Of a stretch of 52,344 bases of DNA, positions 7,405 through 14,840 are shown piece by piece; the first letter of the stretch is position 1; every line of letters begins with the position of its first letter. This DNA is from Saccharofermentans sp. (GTDB lineage Bacteria > Bacillota > Clostridia > Saccharofermentanales > Saccharofermentanaceae). The position numbers and the translations under genes are program-made. The notes beneath the pieces were generated by a model. That model saw nothing but the letters and a program-made list of their open reading frames with translations, made no database searches and had not been told where the DNA came from. The DNA lies in assembly GCA_016292145.1 (NCBI GenBank), contig JAEFBA010000009.1, positions 1 to 52,344 of the forward strand. Reading direction: 5' to 3'.

Positions 7405-8487
7405 TTATACCTCCTTGGATATGAGCGGTGTTACCGCCGTAAAGCTCTCATGCAAGAGCAGATAGTCTTTGATGTCGATACCTGCGGAATATCCGACGAT
7501 GCTTCCGTCCTTACCGATTACCCTGTGACACGGGACAATGACCGCAACGGGGTTATCAGAGCATGCGCTTCCGACAGCTCTCGTGATCTTACGCGCCTCA
7601 GAAAGCTTTCCGCCGGTTAACTTCAGCGCAATGTCCTCATAACTTGCGGTGCCTCCGTACGGAATAGAATTAATCGCGTTCCATACCTTCTTCTGGAAAG
7701 GCGTTCCCGTATTGAATACGACATTGATGTCAAAGCCTGCCCTGTTGCTGTCGAAATATTCCTTAAGCTCGACATAGGCCATGGCAAGTTCTTCCGGCAG
7801 ATATTCGAGCTGGTCTTTATCGAGATTATAGATTCCGTCATCATTTCTGACGAGGCCGCCGTTCGAATCAAGGAGTCCGAGACTTGCAGCAACATTTATG
7901 ACGAACGGGTCTTCAATCTTCTGACCGTAGTGGAAGAGCTTAACGGAATCAATGTAATCCATGCCGCCCGTAACTACTGCCACGCCCCTTTCGAAAGGAA
8001 CGAAACAGACATTATATCTGGGATATTCATAAGAGAGCATCGCGTAAAGGCCGGCATCCTCAAAGCCGTTCTTAAGCCTTACCTCATCCCTTAAGACCGC
8101 TTCCTGCATGAAGCCTGCACCGACAAGGATGCGCTCTAAGCCCTCGTTGCCGTGATTGCAGATGACAGTTACCTTGTGATAGTACTCCTCAAGGAAACAG
8201 TATCTTAAGACCTCATCAACAACGCCGCTCTGGGTATCTGCATTCGCATCGTTTGTAAAGACAAAGTCTATGTGAGCCCTGCACTTCTTCCTGTCGGGCC
8301 TGAAGAGCTTTATAAGAGCATAGATGACCTCATCCTTTAAAGCGAGCATCGCTTCACCCTGGCTTCCCGTTCCCAGGGCTCTGATGTCATCCTCAATGAG
8401 CTTTAATGTACCCTCCATGAGGCCGCGCTTACGAAGCTCGGAACTGTCTGAAATAAGGATCTTACGAAGAACAATTCTGTCAGCCAT
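7405..8487 (-). CDS. GNAT-like domain fused to O6-methylguanine-DNA methyltransferase
   Basis: A 360-residue fusion. The C-terminal part (about 255-350) is an Ada/Ogt-type DNA repair domain: FQKKVWNAINSIPYG, SYEDIA (282-287), RAVGSA (303-308), the acceptor motif PCHRV (319-323) with Cys320, and VGYSAGIDIKDYLL. It would remove alkyl groups from O6 of guanine in a suicide reaction. The N-terminal part (1-155) resembles RimL-type GNAT acetyltransferases, notably LERILVGAGFMQEAVLRDEV and the following Asp-Ala-Tyr-like end, although the acetyl-CoA loop is not clear. A middle segment (160-250) fits the MGMT N-terminal domain. The chosen ATG (8487) has GGAG seven bases upstream and overlaps the lipoprotein stop by eight bases. 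Confidence 0.82.
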   Translation of the reverse strand: MADRIVLRKILISDSSELRKRGLMEGTLKLIEDDIRALGTGSQGEAMLALKDEVIYALIKLFRPDRKKCRAHIDFVFTNDANADTQSGVVDEVLRYCFLEEYYHKVTVICNHGNEGLERILVGAGFMQEAVLRDEVRLKNGFEDAGLYAMLSYEYPRYNVCFVPFERGVAVVTGGMDYIDSVKLFHYGQKIEDPFVINVAASLGLLDSNGGLVRNDDGIYNLDKDQLEYLPEELAMAYVELKEYFDSNRAGFDINVVFNTGTPFQKKVWNAINSIPYGGTASYEDIALKLTGGKLSEARKITRAVGSACSDNPVAVIVPCHRVIGKDGSIVGYSAGIDIKDYLLLHESFTAVTPLISKEV

Positions 8488-9865
8488 AGCATTTCTCCGG
8501 ATCAAACTCATCATTCTGCTTTACATATTCTGCCGTATACTCATTGGTCTTCGAAAAGACCTTGCTGTCAAAAGAGTCCGGACAATATACCGCATTATCC
8601 ATGATCTGATGGAAGTCTGAGGCCATATGTCCGAAGATCTTATTTGCTGAAATCAGTTCCCATACAGCATCATTTCTCGTGAGCGGCATAAGGCCTGTCA
8701 TATCCTCAAGCCTGTAGATAAGAAGCTGGGCATCAGTATCGAAAGAGATAAACGCTGCAAACTCTGATGCAAAATCCTTGCTTCCCGAATCTTTCGCAAC
8801 ACACAAAGAATAAGTGCTTAAATAGGGAACGCCGACATTAGTTGCATCGTTGCAAGGCAAATGCAAGAGATATAAGTTTCCCGGATAATAATCAGCCCAA
8901 GCCCTTATATTCGCAGATGAATCGACCCACAGCGCTGCCTTTCTCGAATAGATCGGATCTGCTCCGCCTATCTGGTCCTGTGCCAGAGAATCCGAATAGA
9001 GGCTCCTGACATAAGATGCAGCATCTTTGATCACTTTCCCTGCTGCGATCTTGTCCATGGTATATTCATTGCTGACCATATAAGAGGTCGGGATATCTTT
9101 GTTAAAAGCGGAACCCAGATAAGGAATGAGCTCATAAGCAGAAGCAAATCCTGCAACGCCCTTGTGCTCTTTATTGATCGCTTCGAGATAAGCCCTGAGG
9201 TTCTCGGTTGTGTTCTTTGTCTGGAGTTTTCCTATTCCCGAAGGAATATATTCAGTATTGCCCATTACGATCTTCGCAGAACAGAAATGCGGAACTGCAA
9301 AGAAGATTCCGTCTTCGGAATCAGCGGTCAGCGCGCCAGAATATACCTGCTGCGCATTAAGATACTTGCTGTCAGCCAGATGTTCATTAAGCGTCTCGGC
9401 ATATCCTGCCTTGTAAATGCTGGCGCTGTCCTGCGCAAGGAATAAGTCGGGAGTCCTGCCCGAAGCCTTCCAGTCCTTTACTGTATCAAGGTTAACGCCC
9501 GTGCTGCCGCACCCGGTATTGGTAATGACGTAAGTGGATGCTACAGACGACAGATACTCCGTGCTTATAGTAAGGCCCGTCTCAGAACTGTCCCAAAGTC
9601 CGTTATTCTTGCAGTAAAGCAAAGCCGCAAGATACTGGATAGTCAGATCTGAATAAGGAAGTGCCACTTCAAGCTGGCGGATCTCATTCCCTTCATTAGT
9701 ATCTGAAGGCTGATCCGTCTCGTCAGGAGAACTTGTTTCTTCACTATCGGAAATAATCGAAGGGAAAAGATCATCGCTCTTTTTGCAGCCTGTGAAAAGC
9801 GCACCCGACAATGACAGGCACAAAAACACACTGACAGCTTTCTTAAAGAACTTTAGCGCTTTCAC
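8480..9865 (-). CDS. Extracellular solute-binding lipoprotein (ABC family 1-like)
   Basis: A 461-residue predicted lipoprotein: KKAV basic start, hydrophobic core, FTGC lipobox with Cys27, then an acidic Ser/Asp/Glu-rich linker. The mature part reads like a sugar-type substrate-binding protein: TPDLFLAQDSASIYKAGYAE, GIFFAVPHF, and late KAALWVDSSAN. The start is GTG with GGAGG (9874-9878) eight bases before it. Longer reading to 9997 would run into the tRNA promoter and has no signal peptide at its front. No permease or ATPase genes lie nearby, so it is an orphan binding protein or a sensor. Its last codons overlap the GNAT/MGMT gene. Confidence 0.78.
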   Translation of the reverse strand: MKALKFFKKAVSVFLCLSLSGALFTGCKKSDDLFPSIISDSEETSSPDETDQPSDTNEGNEIRQLEVALPYSDLTIQYLAALLYCKNNGLWDSSETGLTISTEYLSSVASTYVITNTGCGSTGVNLDTVKDWKASGRTPDLFLAQDSASIYKAGYAETLNEHLADSKYLNAQQVYSGALTADSEDGIFFAVPHFCSAKIVMGNTEYIPSGIGKLQTKNTTENLRAYLEAINKEHKGVAGFASAYELIPYLGSAFNKDIPTSYMVSNEYTMDKIAAGKVIKDAASYVRSLYSDSLAQDQIGGADPIYSRKAALWVDSSANIRAWADYYPGNLYLLHLPCNDATNVGVPYLSTYSLCVAKDSGSKDFASEFAAFISFDTDAQLLIYRLEDMTGLMPLTRNDAVWELISANKIFGHMASDFHQIMDNAVYCPDSFDSKVFSKTNEYTAEYVKQNDEFDPEKCYG

Positions 9866-9887
9866 TAATTTTTCCTCCGATAAATCA

Positions 9888-9893
9888 ATTATA
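9888..9893 (-). promoter_or_regulatory. Candidate extended -10 promoter for the lipoprotein/MGMT/Nudix operon
   Basis: Minus-strand TGATATAAT holds a perfect TATAAT with an upstream TG, 22 bases before the GTG start. No good -35 is seen, which extended -10 promoters can tolerate. The divergent tRNA promoter begins 35 bases away. Confidence 0.45.
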
Positions 9894-9927
9894 TCATTCT
9901 TATCCCGTTTACTTGCTTTTCTTTCAC

Positions 9928-9956
9928 TTGACACACAACTTCCAAATAGGTATATT
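9928..9956 (+). promoter_or_regulatory. Promoter of tRNA-Thr
   Basis: TTGACA (9928-9933) and TATATT (9951-9956) are separated by 17 bases. The expected start, about seven bases on, falls a few bases before the tRNA 5' end. Confidence 0.85.
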
Positions 9957-9966
9957 TTTATGGCAC

Positions 9967-10041
9967 GCCAAAGTGGCTCAGGGGTAGAGCAATTCACTCG
10001 TAATGAATAGGTCGCGGGTTCGATTCCCGCCTTTGGCTCCA
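9967..10041 (+). tRNA. tRNA-Thr (anticodon CGT)
   Basis: A full cloverleaf can be drawn. The acceptor GCCAAAG pairs with CTTTGGC (10031-10037), the D stem GCTC with GAGC, the anticodon stem ATTCA with TGAAT around loop CTCGTAA, and the T stem GCGGG with CCCGC around TTCGATT. The anticodon CGT (9999-10001) reads ACG codons for threonine. The CCA end (10039-10041) is encoded. The gene is alone, on the plus strand, with its own promoter. Confidence 0.96.
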
Positions 10042-10042
10042 G

Positions 10043-10117
10043 AAATTAAGATAACCCCCGTACTTCAGACAGTAATTGCCTTCGGCAATTAACTCGTACG
10101 GGGGTTATTTAATTTCT
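10043..10117 (+). terminator. Nested palindrome after tRNA-Thr, probable terminator
   Basis: An outer stem of about 20 bp is formed by AAATTAAG-ATAACCCCCGTAC and GTACGGGGGTTAT-TTAATTT. Within its loop sits a second perfect hairpin, AATTGCC-TTC-GGCAATT. The stem and the following T-rich stretch suit transcription termination of the tRNA. The symmetry could also stop transcription from the other side. Part of it is repeated just downstream, so it may be a small repeat element rather than a plain terminator. Confidence 0.7.
10078..10101 (+). repeat. 24-base repeat, copy 1
   Basis: The 24-base stretch beginning GCCTTCGGCAATTA and ending CTCGTACGG recurs at 10134-10157 with a single mismatch (A/C at the fifteenth base). 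This copy forms part of the palindrome behind the tRNA. Confidence 0.8.
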
Positions 10118-10133
10118 GTTCACGATGGGTTAT

Positions 10134-10157
10134 GCCTTCGGCAATTACCTCGTACGG
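10134..10157 (+). repeat. 24-base repeat, copy 2
   Basis: The second copy of the repeat lies five bases from the stop codon of the membrane protein gene at 10163. It keeps the sequence of copy 1 but not its full outer arms. GGGTTAT before it echoes the outer arm. It may be the remnant of a duplicated palindrome. Confidence 0.8.
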
Positions 10158-10162
10158 CTTTC

Positions 10163-10726
10163 TCACTGTCTCCTGGAGTAAGGTGAGACGATCTTGTTTA
10201 AGCCGTCGACGGCGCCGTTGAGCTTCTTGATCGAGTCGTTAAGTCCGTCGATGTCGATATCGCCTATCTTCTTGATGGCGTCAGACATTGCTTCGGTATT
10301 GTCGGTCAGGACAGTGTCAACATTGGAGATCATCTTGTTCATGCCGTCAAGAGAGTTCTTAACGTCACCCATAAGCGTGGTAGCCTGCTCTAAAGTCGTC
10401 TCAGCGGCCATGAGGGTCGTCATGACCTTAGGTACGATCAGTACGGCTGAAGCGAGGACAACAGCGGCAATGACGATCATTGAGAATGCTACTACACCTG
10501 TTCTCTTTGCTGTTTTCTTCTGAAGCTTGACGAGTTCTGAAAGGAGCTCCGTCTCAGTGGGGCCTCCGGCCTTTCCGGCTTTGACCGCCTTATCAGGAGC
10601 ATCGTTTACCGGACCCGGTGCGGGCTCTGCCGGCTTCTCCTGCACAGGGGCGGGGTCAGTTTTCGCGTCTGCGGCCTCAAGAGCCTTGTTCTCAGTCTCT
10701 TCAGCGATCTTCTTATCGTCTTCCAT
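10163..10726 (-). CDS. Single-pass membrane protein with Pro/Ala-rich N terminus and helical C-terminal domain
   Basis: A 187-residue protein of unknown function. Residues 1-60 are charged and Ala/Pro-rich. One membrane segment lies at about 77-99. The C-terminal part (105-180) is helical with repeated Leu/Met/Ile spacing (LMGDVKNSLDGMNKMISN and similar), suggesting a coiled coil outside the membrane, like methyl-accepting or DUF948-type helices. The ATG at 10726 has GGGAGG six bases upstream. Upstream in-frame codons read back through the purH terminator and are not a credible start. No separate promoter fits between the terminator and the ribosome site. Confidence 0.7.
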   Translation of the reverse strand: MEDDKKIAEETENKALEAADAKTDPAPVQEKPAEPAPGPVNDAPDKAVKAGKAGGPTETELLSELVKLQKKTAKRTGVVAFSMIVIAAVVLASAVLIVPKVMTTLMAAETTLEQATTLMGDVKNSLDGMNKMISNVDTVLTDNTEAMSDAIKKIGDIDIDGLNDSIKKLNGAVDGLNKIVSPYSRRQ

Positions 10727-10742
10727 GTTTACCTCCCAAAAT

Positions 10743-10774
10743 AAAAAAAGGGCTGCCTCATAAGAGACAGCCCT
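10743..10774 (-). terminator. Rho-independent terminator of the purine operon
   Basis: On the minus strand an 11-bp stem (AGGGCTGTCTC with GAGGCAGCCCT, one G-T pair) and a TTAT loop are followed by seven T residues. It begins 15 bases after the AICAR transformylase stop. The T tract ends about ten bases before the ribosome site of the next gene. Confidence 0.9.
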
Positions 10775-10788
10775 AGTGTAAAACAATA

Positions 10789-11970
10789 TTAATGGTGGAA
10801 CAATCTCATTCCGGTGAATGCCATTGCAATGCCGTATTTATTGCATGTCATGATGACATGGTCGTCACGGATGGAACCGCCGGGTTCAGCGATGTACTTA
10901 ACGCCGCTCTTGTGAGCACGCTCGATGTTGTCGCCGAAGGGGAAGAATGCGTCAGAACCCAATGCTACGTTGTCGTTCTTAGCGAGCCAAGCCTTCTTCT
11001 CTTCTCTTGTGAATACAGCGGGCTTGACCTTGAAGATGTTCTGCCATGTGCCTTCAGCGAGAACGTCCTCATACTCATCAGAGATGTAAACGTCTATTGC
11101 GTTGTCTCTGTCAGGTCTTCTGATGTCGTCAACGAACTGGAGACCCAATACCTGAGGGCTCTGTCTGAGCCACCAGTTATCAGCCTTCTGGCCTGCAAGT
11201 CTTGTGCAGTGGATTCTGGACTGCTGGCCTGCGCCGATACCGATTGCCTGGCCGTCCTTTACGTAGCAGACGGAATTGGACTGTGTGTACTTGAGAGTGA
11301 TAAGAGAGATCAGGAGGTCGATCTTCTTATCCTCAGGAATGTCCTTAGTGTCAGTAACGATGTTGTCCAAAAGCGCATGGTTGATCTCGAACTCGTTTCT
11401 TCCCTGCTCGAAAGTAACGCCGAAGACGTCCTTTGTCTCGATCGGAGCGGGCTTATAAGATGCGTCGATCTTGATTACGTTATATGTGCCCTTTCTCTTT
11501 GTCTTAAGGATCTCAAGAGCTTCTTCAGTGTAATCGGGAGCAATGATGCCGTCGGACACTTCTCTTGCGAGCATTGTAGCCGTGATAGCGTCGCATGTAT
11601 CGGAAAGAGCCGTGAAGTCGCCGTAAGAAGACATTCTGTCAGCGCCTCTTGCTCTTGCATAAGCGCAAGCGATGGGAGAAAGTTCGCCAAGATCGTCTAC
11701 GAAGTAGATCTTAGCCTCTGTTTCAGAGAGGGGCTTGCCTACTGCAGCGCCTGCAGGTGAAACGTGCTTGAATGAAGTAGCTGCCGGAAGGCCTGTTGCT
11801 TCCTTTAATTCCTTAACAAGCTGCCAGCCGTTGAAAGCGTCCAAGAGGTTGATATAACCGGGCTTGCCGTTCAATACTGTGATGGGAAGCTCTGATCCGT
11901 CTTTCATGAAGATCCTGGAAGGCTTCTGATTGGGGTTGCATCCGTACTTGAGTTGCATCTCGTTAGACAT
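10789..11970 (-). CDS. purH: Stand-alone AICAR transformylase (PurH C-terminal-type)
   Basis: This 393-residue enzyme should formylate AICAR with 10-formyl-THF, the ninth step of purine synthesis. It covers only the transformylase half of classical PurH. The catalytic pair is Lys68-His69 in SFKHVSPAG. Other family segments are YTQSNSVCYVKDGQAIGIGAGQQSR, DAFFPF and the final EPGGSIRD...GMRLFHH. No MGS-like IMP cyclohydrolase domain precedes it. That step is supplied by the next gene upstream. The ATG at 11970 is preferred over 11976 because AGGAG lies seven bases away from it. A strong terminator follows. Confidence 0.93.
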   Translation of the reverse strand: MSNEMQLKYGCNPNQKPSRIFMKDGSELPITVLNGKPGYINLLDAFNGWQLVKELKEATGLPAATSFKHVSPAGAAVGKPLSETEAKIYFVDDLGELSPIACAYARARGADRMSSYGDFTALSDTCDAITATMLAREVSDGIIAPDYTEEALEILKTKRKGTYNVIKIDASYKPAPIETKDVFGVTFEQGRNEFEINHALLDNIVTDTKDIPEDKKIDLLISLITLKYTQSNSVCYVKDGQAIGIGAGQQSRIHCTRLAGQKADNWWLRQSPQVLGLQFVDDIRRPDRDNAIDVYISDEYEDVLAEGTWQNIFKVKPAVFTREEKKAWLAKNDNVALGSDAFFPFGDNIERAHKSGVKYIAEPGGSIRDDHVIMTCNKYGIAMAFTGMRLFHH

Positions 11971-11997
11971 TGTCATTCTCCTTTATTCTCGTGCTTA

Positions 11998-12711
11998 TTA
12001 AACGTTCTTATTAACGATCCTGGTCTCTGCTGCGCCTGTCTCGATGTCGATGTAGCGTACGAAAAGAGATACCTTGTTGTCTTCGTTAAGGCTTGTCCAG
12101 ACTTCGTTTGTGAAGGTGTCGATGTCGCCTGTAAGCTCAACCTTCTCAGGTTCACCATCAAAAGACGGGAGCGGGCTGCCGTCACCCATGTATGTGTGGA
12201 TGAATCTGCCGATTCCGGCCTTGGGATTTGTGTATGTGAATGTGTGGCGCTCGCATGAATCAGGATCGCCGTCGTCGCTCTTAAGGATGGACATAGCGAA
12301 GTTGTATGTGCCGTTCTCTACGTGCATGATGCCTGAGATCCTGGGGGTGTAGTTCGGAGCGTCGTCTTCGAACTCTCTGCCTCTTAAGGACTGCTCGAAT
12401 GTCATCTGCTTATCCATGAGTTCATAGATAGTGTCTGTCTGGTCACCGTTTGTAACGATAGTCTTGTTGCCAAGGACTCTTACGGGTGAATAGATGATGA
12501 GGTGCGGATCAGTAAGAAGTGAAGGATCGAAAGCCTCAGTCTTGATTCCGTCTTCAGTTGCGGTGAAAACTCTGTTTCTTGAATTAACGCTTCTTCCCAT
12601 GATGAAGTAAGCAGTAACTGCATACTTACCGTCATCGGACTTACCGATTACGATTCCTCTTCCGGGATAAGCATTCTCTTTTAAGATCTTGCCCAAGTTC
12701 TGTGTGATCAT
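11998..12711 (-). CDS. purO: PurO-type IMP cyclohydrolase
   Basis: A 237-residue protein resembling the Ntn-hydrolase-fold IMP cyclohydrolase first known from archaea (PurO). Features are NAYPGRGIVIGKSDDGK near the N terminus, TAYFIMGRSVNSRNRVF (about 34-50), PHLIIYSP and GPxxxxFTYTNPKAGIGRFIHTY-like segments. It would close FAICAR to IMP, the last purine step. It sits directly upstream of a transformylase that lacks the usual cyclohydrolase domain, which strongly supports the call. Spacing to the neighbours is 27-28 bases, consistent with one operon. Confidence 0.88.
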   Translation of the reverse strand: MITQNLGKILKENAYPGRGIVIGKSDDGKYAVTAYFIMGRSVNSRNRVFTATEDGIKTEAFDPSLLTDPHLIIYSPVRVLGNKTIVTNGDQTDTIYELMDKQMTFEQSLRGREFEDDAPNYTPRISGIMHVENGTYNFAMSILKSDDGDPDSCERHTFTYTNPKAGIGRFIHTYMGDGSPLPSFDGEPEKVELTGDIDTFTNEVWTSLNEDNKVSLFVRYIDIETGAAETRIVNKNV

Positions 12712-12739
12712 ATAGCACCTCCAAAATTTAATAACTGAT

Positions 12740-13360
12740 TCATTTGATATAGCAGATGTTGTTCTTTATCTCTACCCTGCCGTCAGCAATAAGCCTTATT
12801 GCCTCAGGAAGTATCTTCCACTCACAATTCTCCATTATCCTGCGCTGCAGTGTCTCCGGAGTGTCGTCAGGCAGAACGTCAACGGCCTTCTGCAGAAGGA
12901 TCGGACCCTCATCGTAATTCTCATTAACGAAATGGACCGTTGCGCCCGACACCTTAACACCCTTTGCAAGAGCAGCCTGGTGTGGTCTTATTCCGTACAT
13001 GCCTGCACCGCAGAACGAAGGGATAAGAGCCGGATGGATATTTATGATGCGGTTGGAATACTTTGCTACGACCTTAGGTCCCATAAGAGAAAGGTATCCG
13101 GCAAGAACGATAAGTTCAGCGCCGGATTCGTCGACTGCCTTAACGACAGCCTCGTCCCATTCCTCAATGGAATCAAAGTCCTTCTTGGATACTACGGCTG
13201 ACTTGATGCCGTTATTTGCAGCTCTCTCGAGCGCATAGGCATTCTTTGAAGATGACAGTACGAGAACTATCTCGATATCCTTTAAGATACCATCCTTAGT
13301 GTTGTCTATTATCGCCTGAAGGTTTGTACCGCCTCCCGAAACGAACACTGCAATCTTCAT
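12740..13360 (-). CDS. purN: Phosphoribosylglycinamide formyltransferase PurN
   Basis: PurN formylates GAR with 10-formyl-THF, the third purine step. The 206-residue length fits. The sequence opens MKIAVFVSGGGTNLQAI (phosphate-binding loop). The active site has Asn107 and His109 in INIHPALIPSF, and Asp150 in NENYDEGPI, matching E. coli Asn106, His108 and Asp144. It lies between purF and the PurO-type gene in a purine operon, with 15 bases separating it from purF. Confidence 0.96.
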   Translation of the reverse strand: MKIAVFVSGGGTNLQAIIDNTKDGILKDIEIVLVLSSSKNAYALERAANNGIKSAVVSKKDFDSIEEWDEAVVKAVDESGAELIVLAGYLSLMGPKVVAKYSNRIINIHPALIPSFCGAGMYGIRPHQAALAKGVKVSGATVHFVNENYDEGPILLQKAVDVLPDDTPETLQRRIMENCEWKILPEAIRLIADGRVEIKNNICYIK

Positions 13361-13375
13361 TTAAGTAGTCTCCTA

Positions 13376-14782
13376 TTAGTTGTACTTAACCTTATGAATT
13401 GTTTCTTCATCATCCTCAGGCTTGCCTGCGATGAAGTCACCGTCAAAGCATGCTGAGCATACGCCGCAGTCAATAGTGTTAAGGGATGCTCTCAGCGAAT
13501 CAAGGCTGATGTATGCGAGTGAATCAGCACCGATCATGTCGCGGATCTCTTCTACCGTCTTTGTGCTTGCAGGAAGCTCTGTCTCAGAAGAAGCGTTAAC
13601 GCCATAGCAGCAGCCGAACTTAACCGGCGGAGAAGCGAGTCTTACGTGAACTTCGGAAGCGCCGTTCTCTCTTAAGAATGAGATGATGTGCTTTGTTGTC
13701 GTACCTCTTACGAGTGAGTCGTCAACGATGGCGATCTTCTTGCCCTTGATAGCTGTCTTAAGAGCAGCGAACTTCATTCTTACTGCGAGTTCTCTCTGCT
13801 GCTGTGTGCTCTTGATGAAGGTTCTTCCTACGTATCTGTTCTTCAAAAGTCCTGCACCGTACTGAACGCCAAGACCGGCGGCATAGCCTTCTGCTGCTGC
13901 GTTTCCGGAGTCAGGAGCACCGATTACGAGATCTACATCTGCAGGGCTCTCCTTTGCGAGCGCCATGCCTACTCTGTATCTTGAATCGAAGATGGACATC
14001 TTGTCTATGACGGAGTCAGGTCTTGCGACATATACGTACTCGAAAACACATACCTTTGCGTCCTTCTTCTCTTTATTTACGTCATACTTCATAGAGCTCA
14101 TGCCGTCTCTGGAGATCGTGATGATCTCGCCGGGCTCAAAGTCTCTTATAGTCTCGCAGCCGATTGCATCAAGAGCGCAGGATTCGGAGGAGATATAATA
14201 CTTGTCACCGAGTTTACCAAGGATCAAAGGTCTGATTCCGTAGGGATCTCTTACACCGATGAGCTTGTCTTCTGTCATGAAGATCATGGAATAAACGCCG
14301 TGGATCTCTTTCATTGTCTCAAGGATGGCGTGCTCGCAGTCCTCTGTTCTGATCCTGTTTCTCGAAAAGAGTGAGAGGATGATCTCTGAATCCGTATTTG
14401 TCTGGAAGATAGCACCCTGATCCTTAAGTTCGTCACGGATCTTGTTGGCATTCATGATTACCGAATCAGATGTAAGGGCGATATTGCCTACTCTGGACTT
14501 GATGGAGATGGGCTGGATGGCATCTGTACCGCTCTCTCTGGGAGAACCGCCTCTTGCATGTCCGATCGCACATGTACCTGCGAGTGCAGATAATGTAACC
14601 TCGTCGAATACGTCTGTAACAAGGCCGGAAGCCTTATGTACGAGGAATGAACCTTCGTCATTAACTGCGATACCGCATGATTCCTGTCCTCTGTGCTGCA
14701 ACGAGAAAATACCATAATAGGTATCTCTTGTTACATCCTGTTTGCTTCCTTTGATGTCATAACATCCGAAAACTCCGCTCAT
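13376..14782 (-). CDS. purF: Amidophosphoribosyltransferase PurF-like, glutaminase site altered
   Basis: PurF makes phosphoribosylamine from PRPP and glutamine-derived ammonia. This 468-residue protein has both halves. The transferase half looks intact: VIGAPDSGNAAAEGYA (about 287-301) and the PRPP loop IVDDSLVRGTTT (352-363). Cysteines matching the B. subtilis iron-sulfur ligands are present (Cys245, Cys391 or 392, Cys442, Cys445). The glutaminase half is unusual. The nucleophile Cys after Met is Ser2 (MSGVFG), the RYxTxG loop after Arg77 reads GGSPRESG, and the oxyanion HNG is replaced by SDS (105-107). LQHRGQES and NTDSE are kept. An in-frame TGA lies eight codons upstream of the ATG, and the intervening codons contain no Cys. 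Confidence 0.9.
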   Translation of the reverse strand: MSGVFGCYDIKGSKQDVTRDTYYGIFSLQHRGQESCGIAVNDEGSFLVHKASGLVTDVFDEVTLSALAGTCAIGHARGGSPRESGTDAIQPISIKSRVGNIALTSDSVIMNANKIRDELKDQGAIFQTNTDSEIILSLFSRNRIRTEDCEHAILETMKEIHGVYSMIFMTEDKLIGVRDPYGIRPLILGKLGDKYYISSESCALDAIGCETIRDFEPGEIITISRDGMSSMKYDVNKEKKDAKVCVFEYVYVARPDSVIDKMSIFDSRYRVGMALAKESPADVDLVIGAPDSGNAAAEGYAAGLGVQYGAGLLKNRYVGRTFIKSTQQQRELAVRMKFAALKTAIKGKKIAIVDDSLVRGTTTKHIISFLRENGASEVHVRLASPPVKFGCCYGVNASSETELPASTKTVEEIRDMIGADSLAYISLDSLRASLNTIDCGVCSACFDGDFIAGKPEDDEETIHKVKYN

Positions 14783-14840
14783 CTGTTTATAGCCGTCCTT
14801 TTCTCAATTTGTATCTATGATAATGATTTCTCAGTATCCG

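Noticed and set aside
9866..9997. Longer start for the solute-binding lipoprotein at 9997
   Set aside because: It would read through the tRNA and its promoter region and hide the signal peptide behind 44 residues. GTG at 9865 has a strong ribosome site.
10792..11760. A 322-codon open frame on the plus strand opposite the AICAR transformylase gene
   Set aside because: The opposite frame encodes a clear full-length enzyme. The antisense product has no recognisable domain and a skewed composition expected of a shadow frame.
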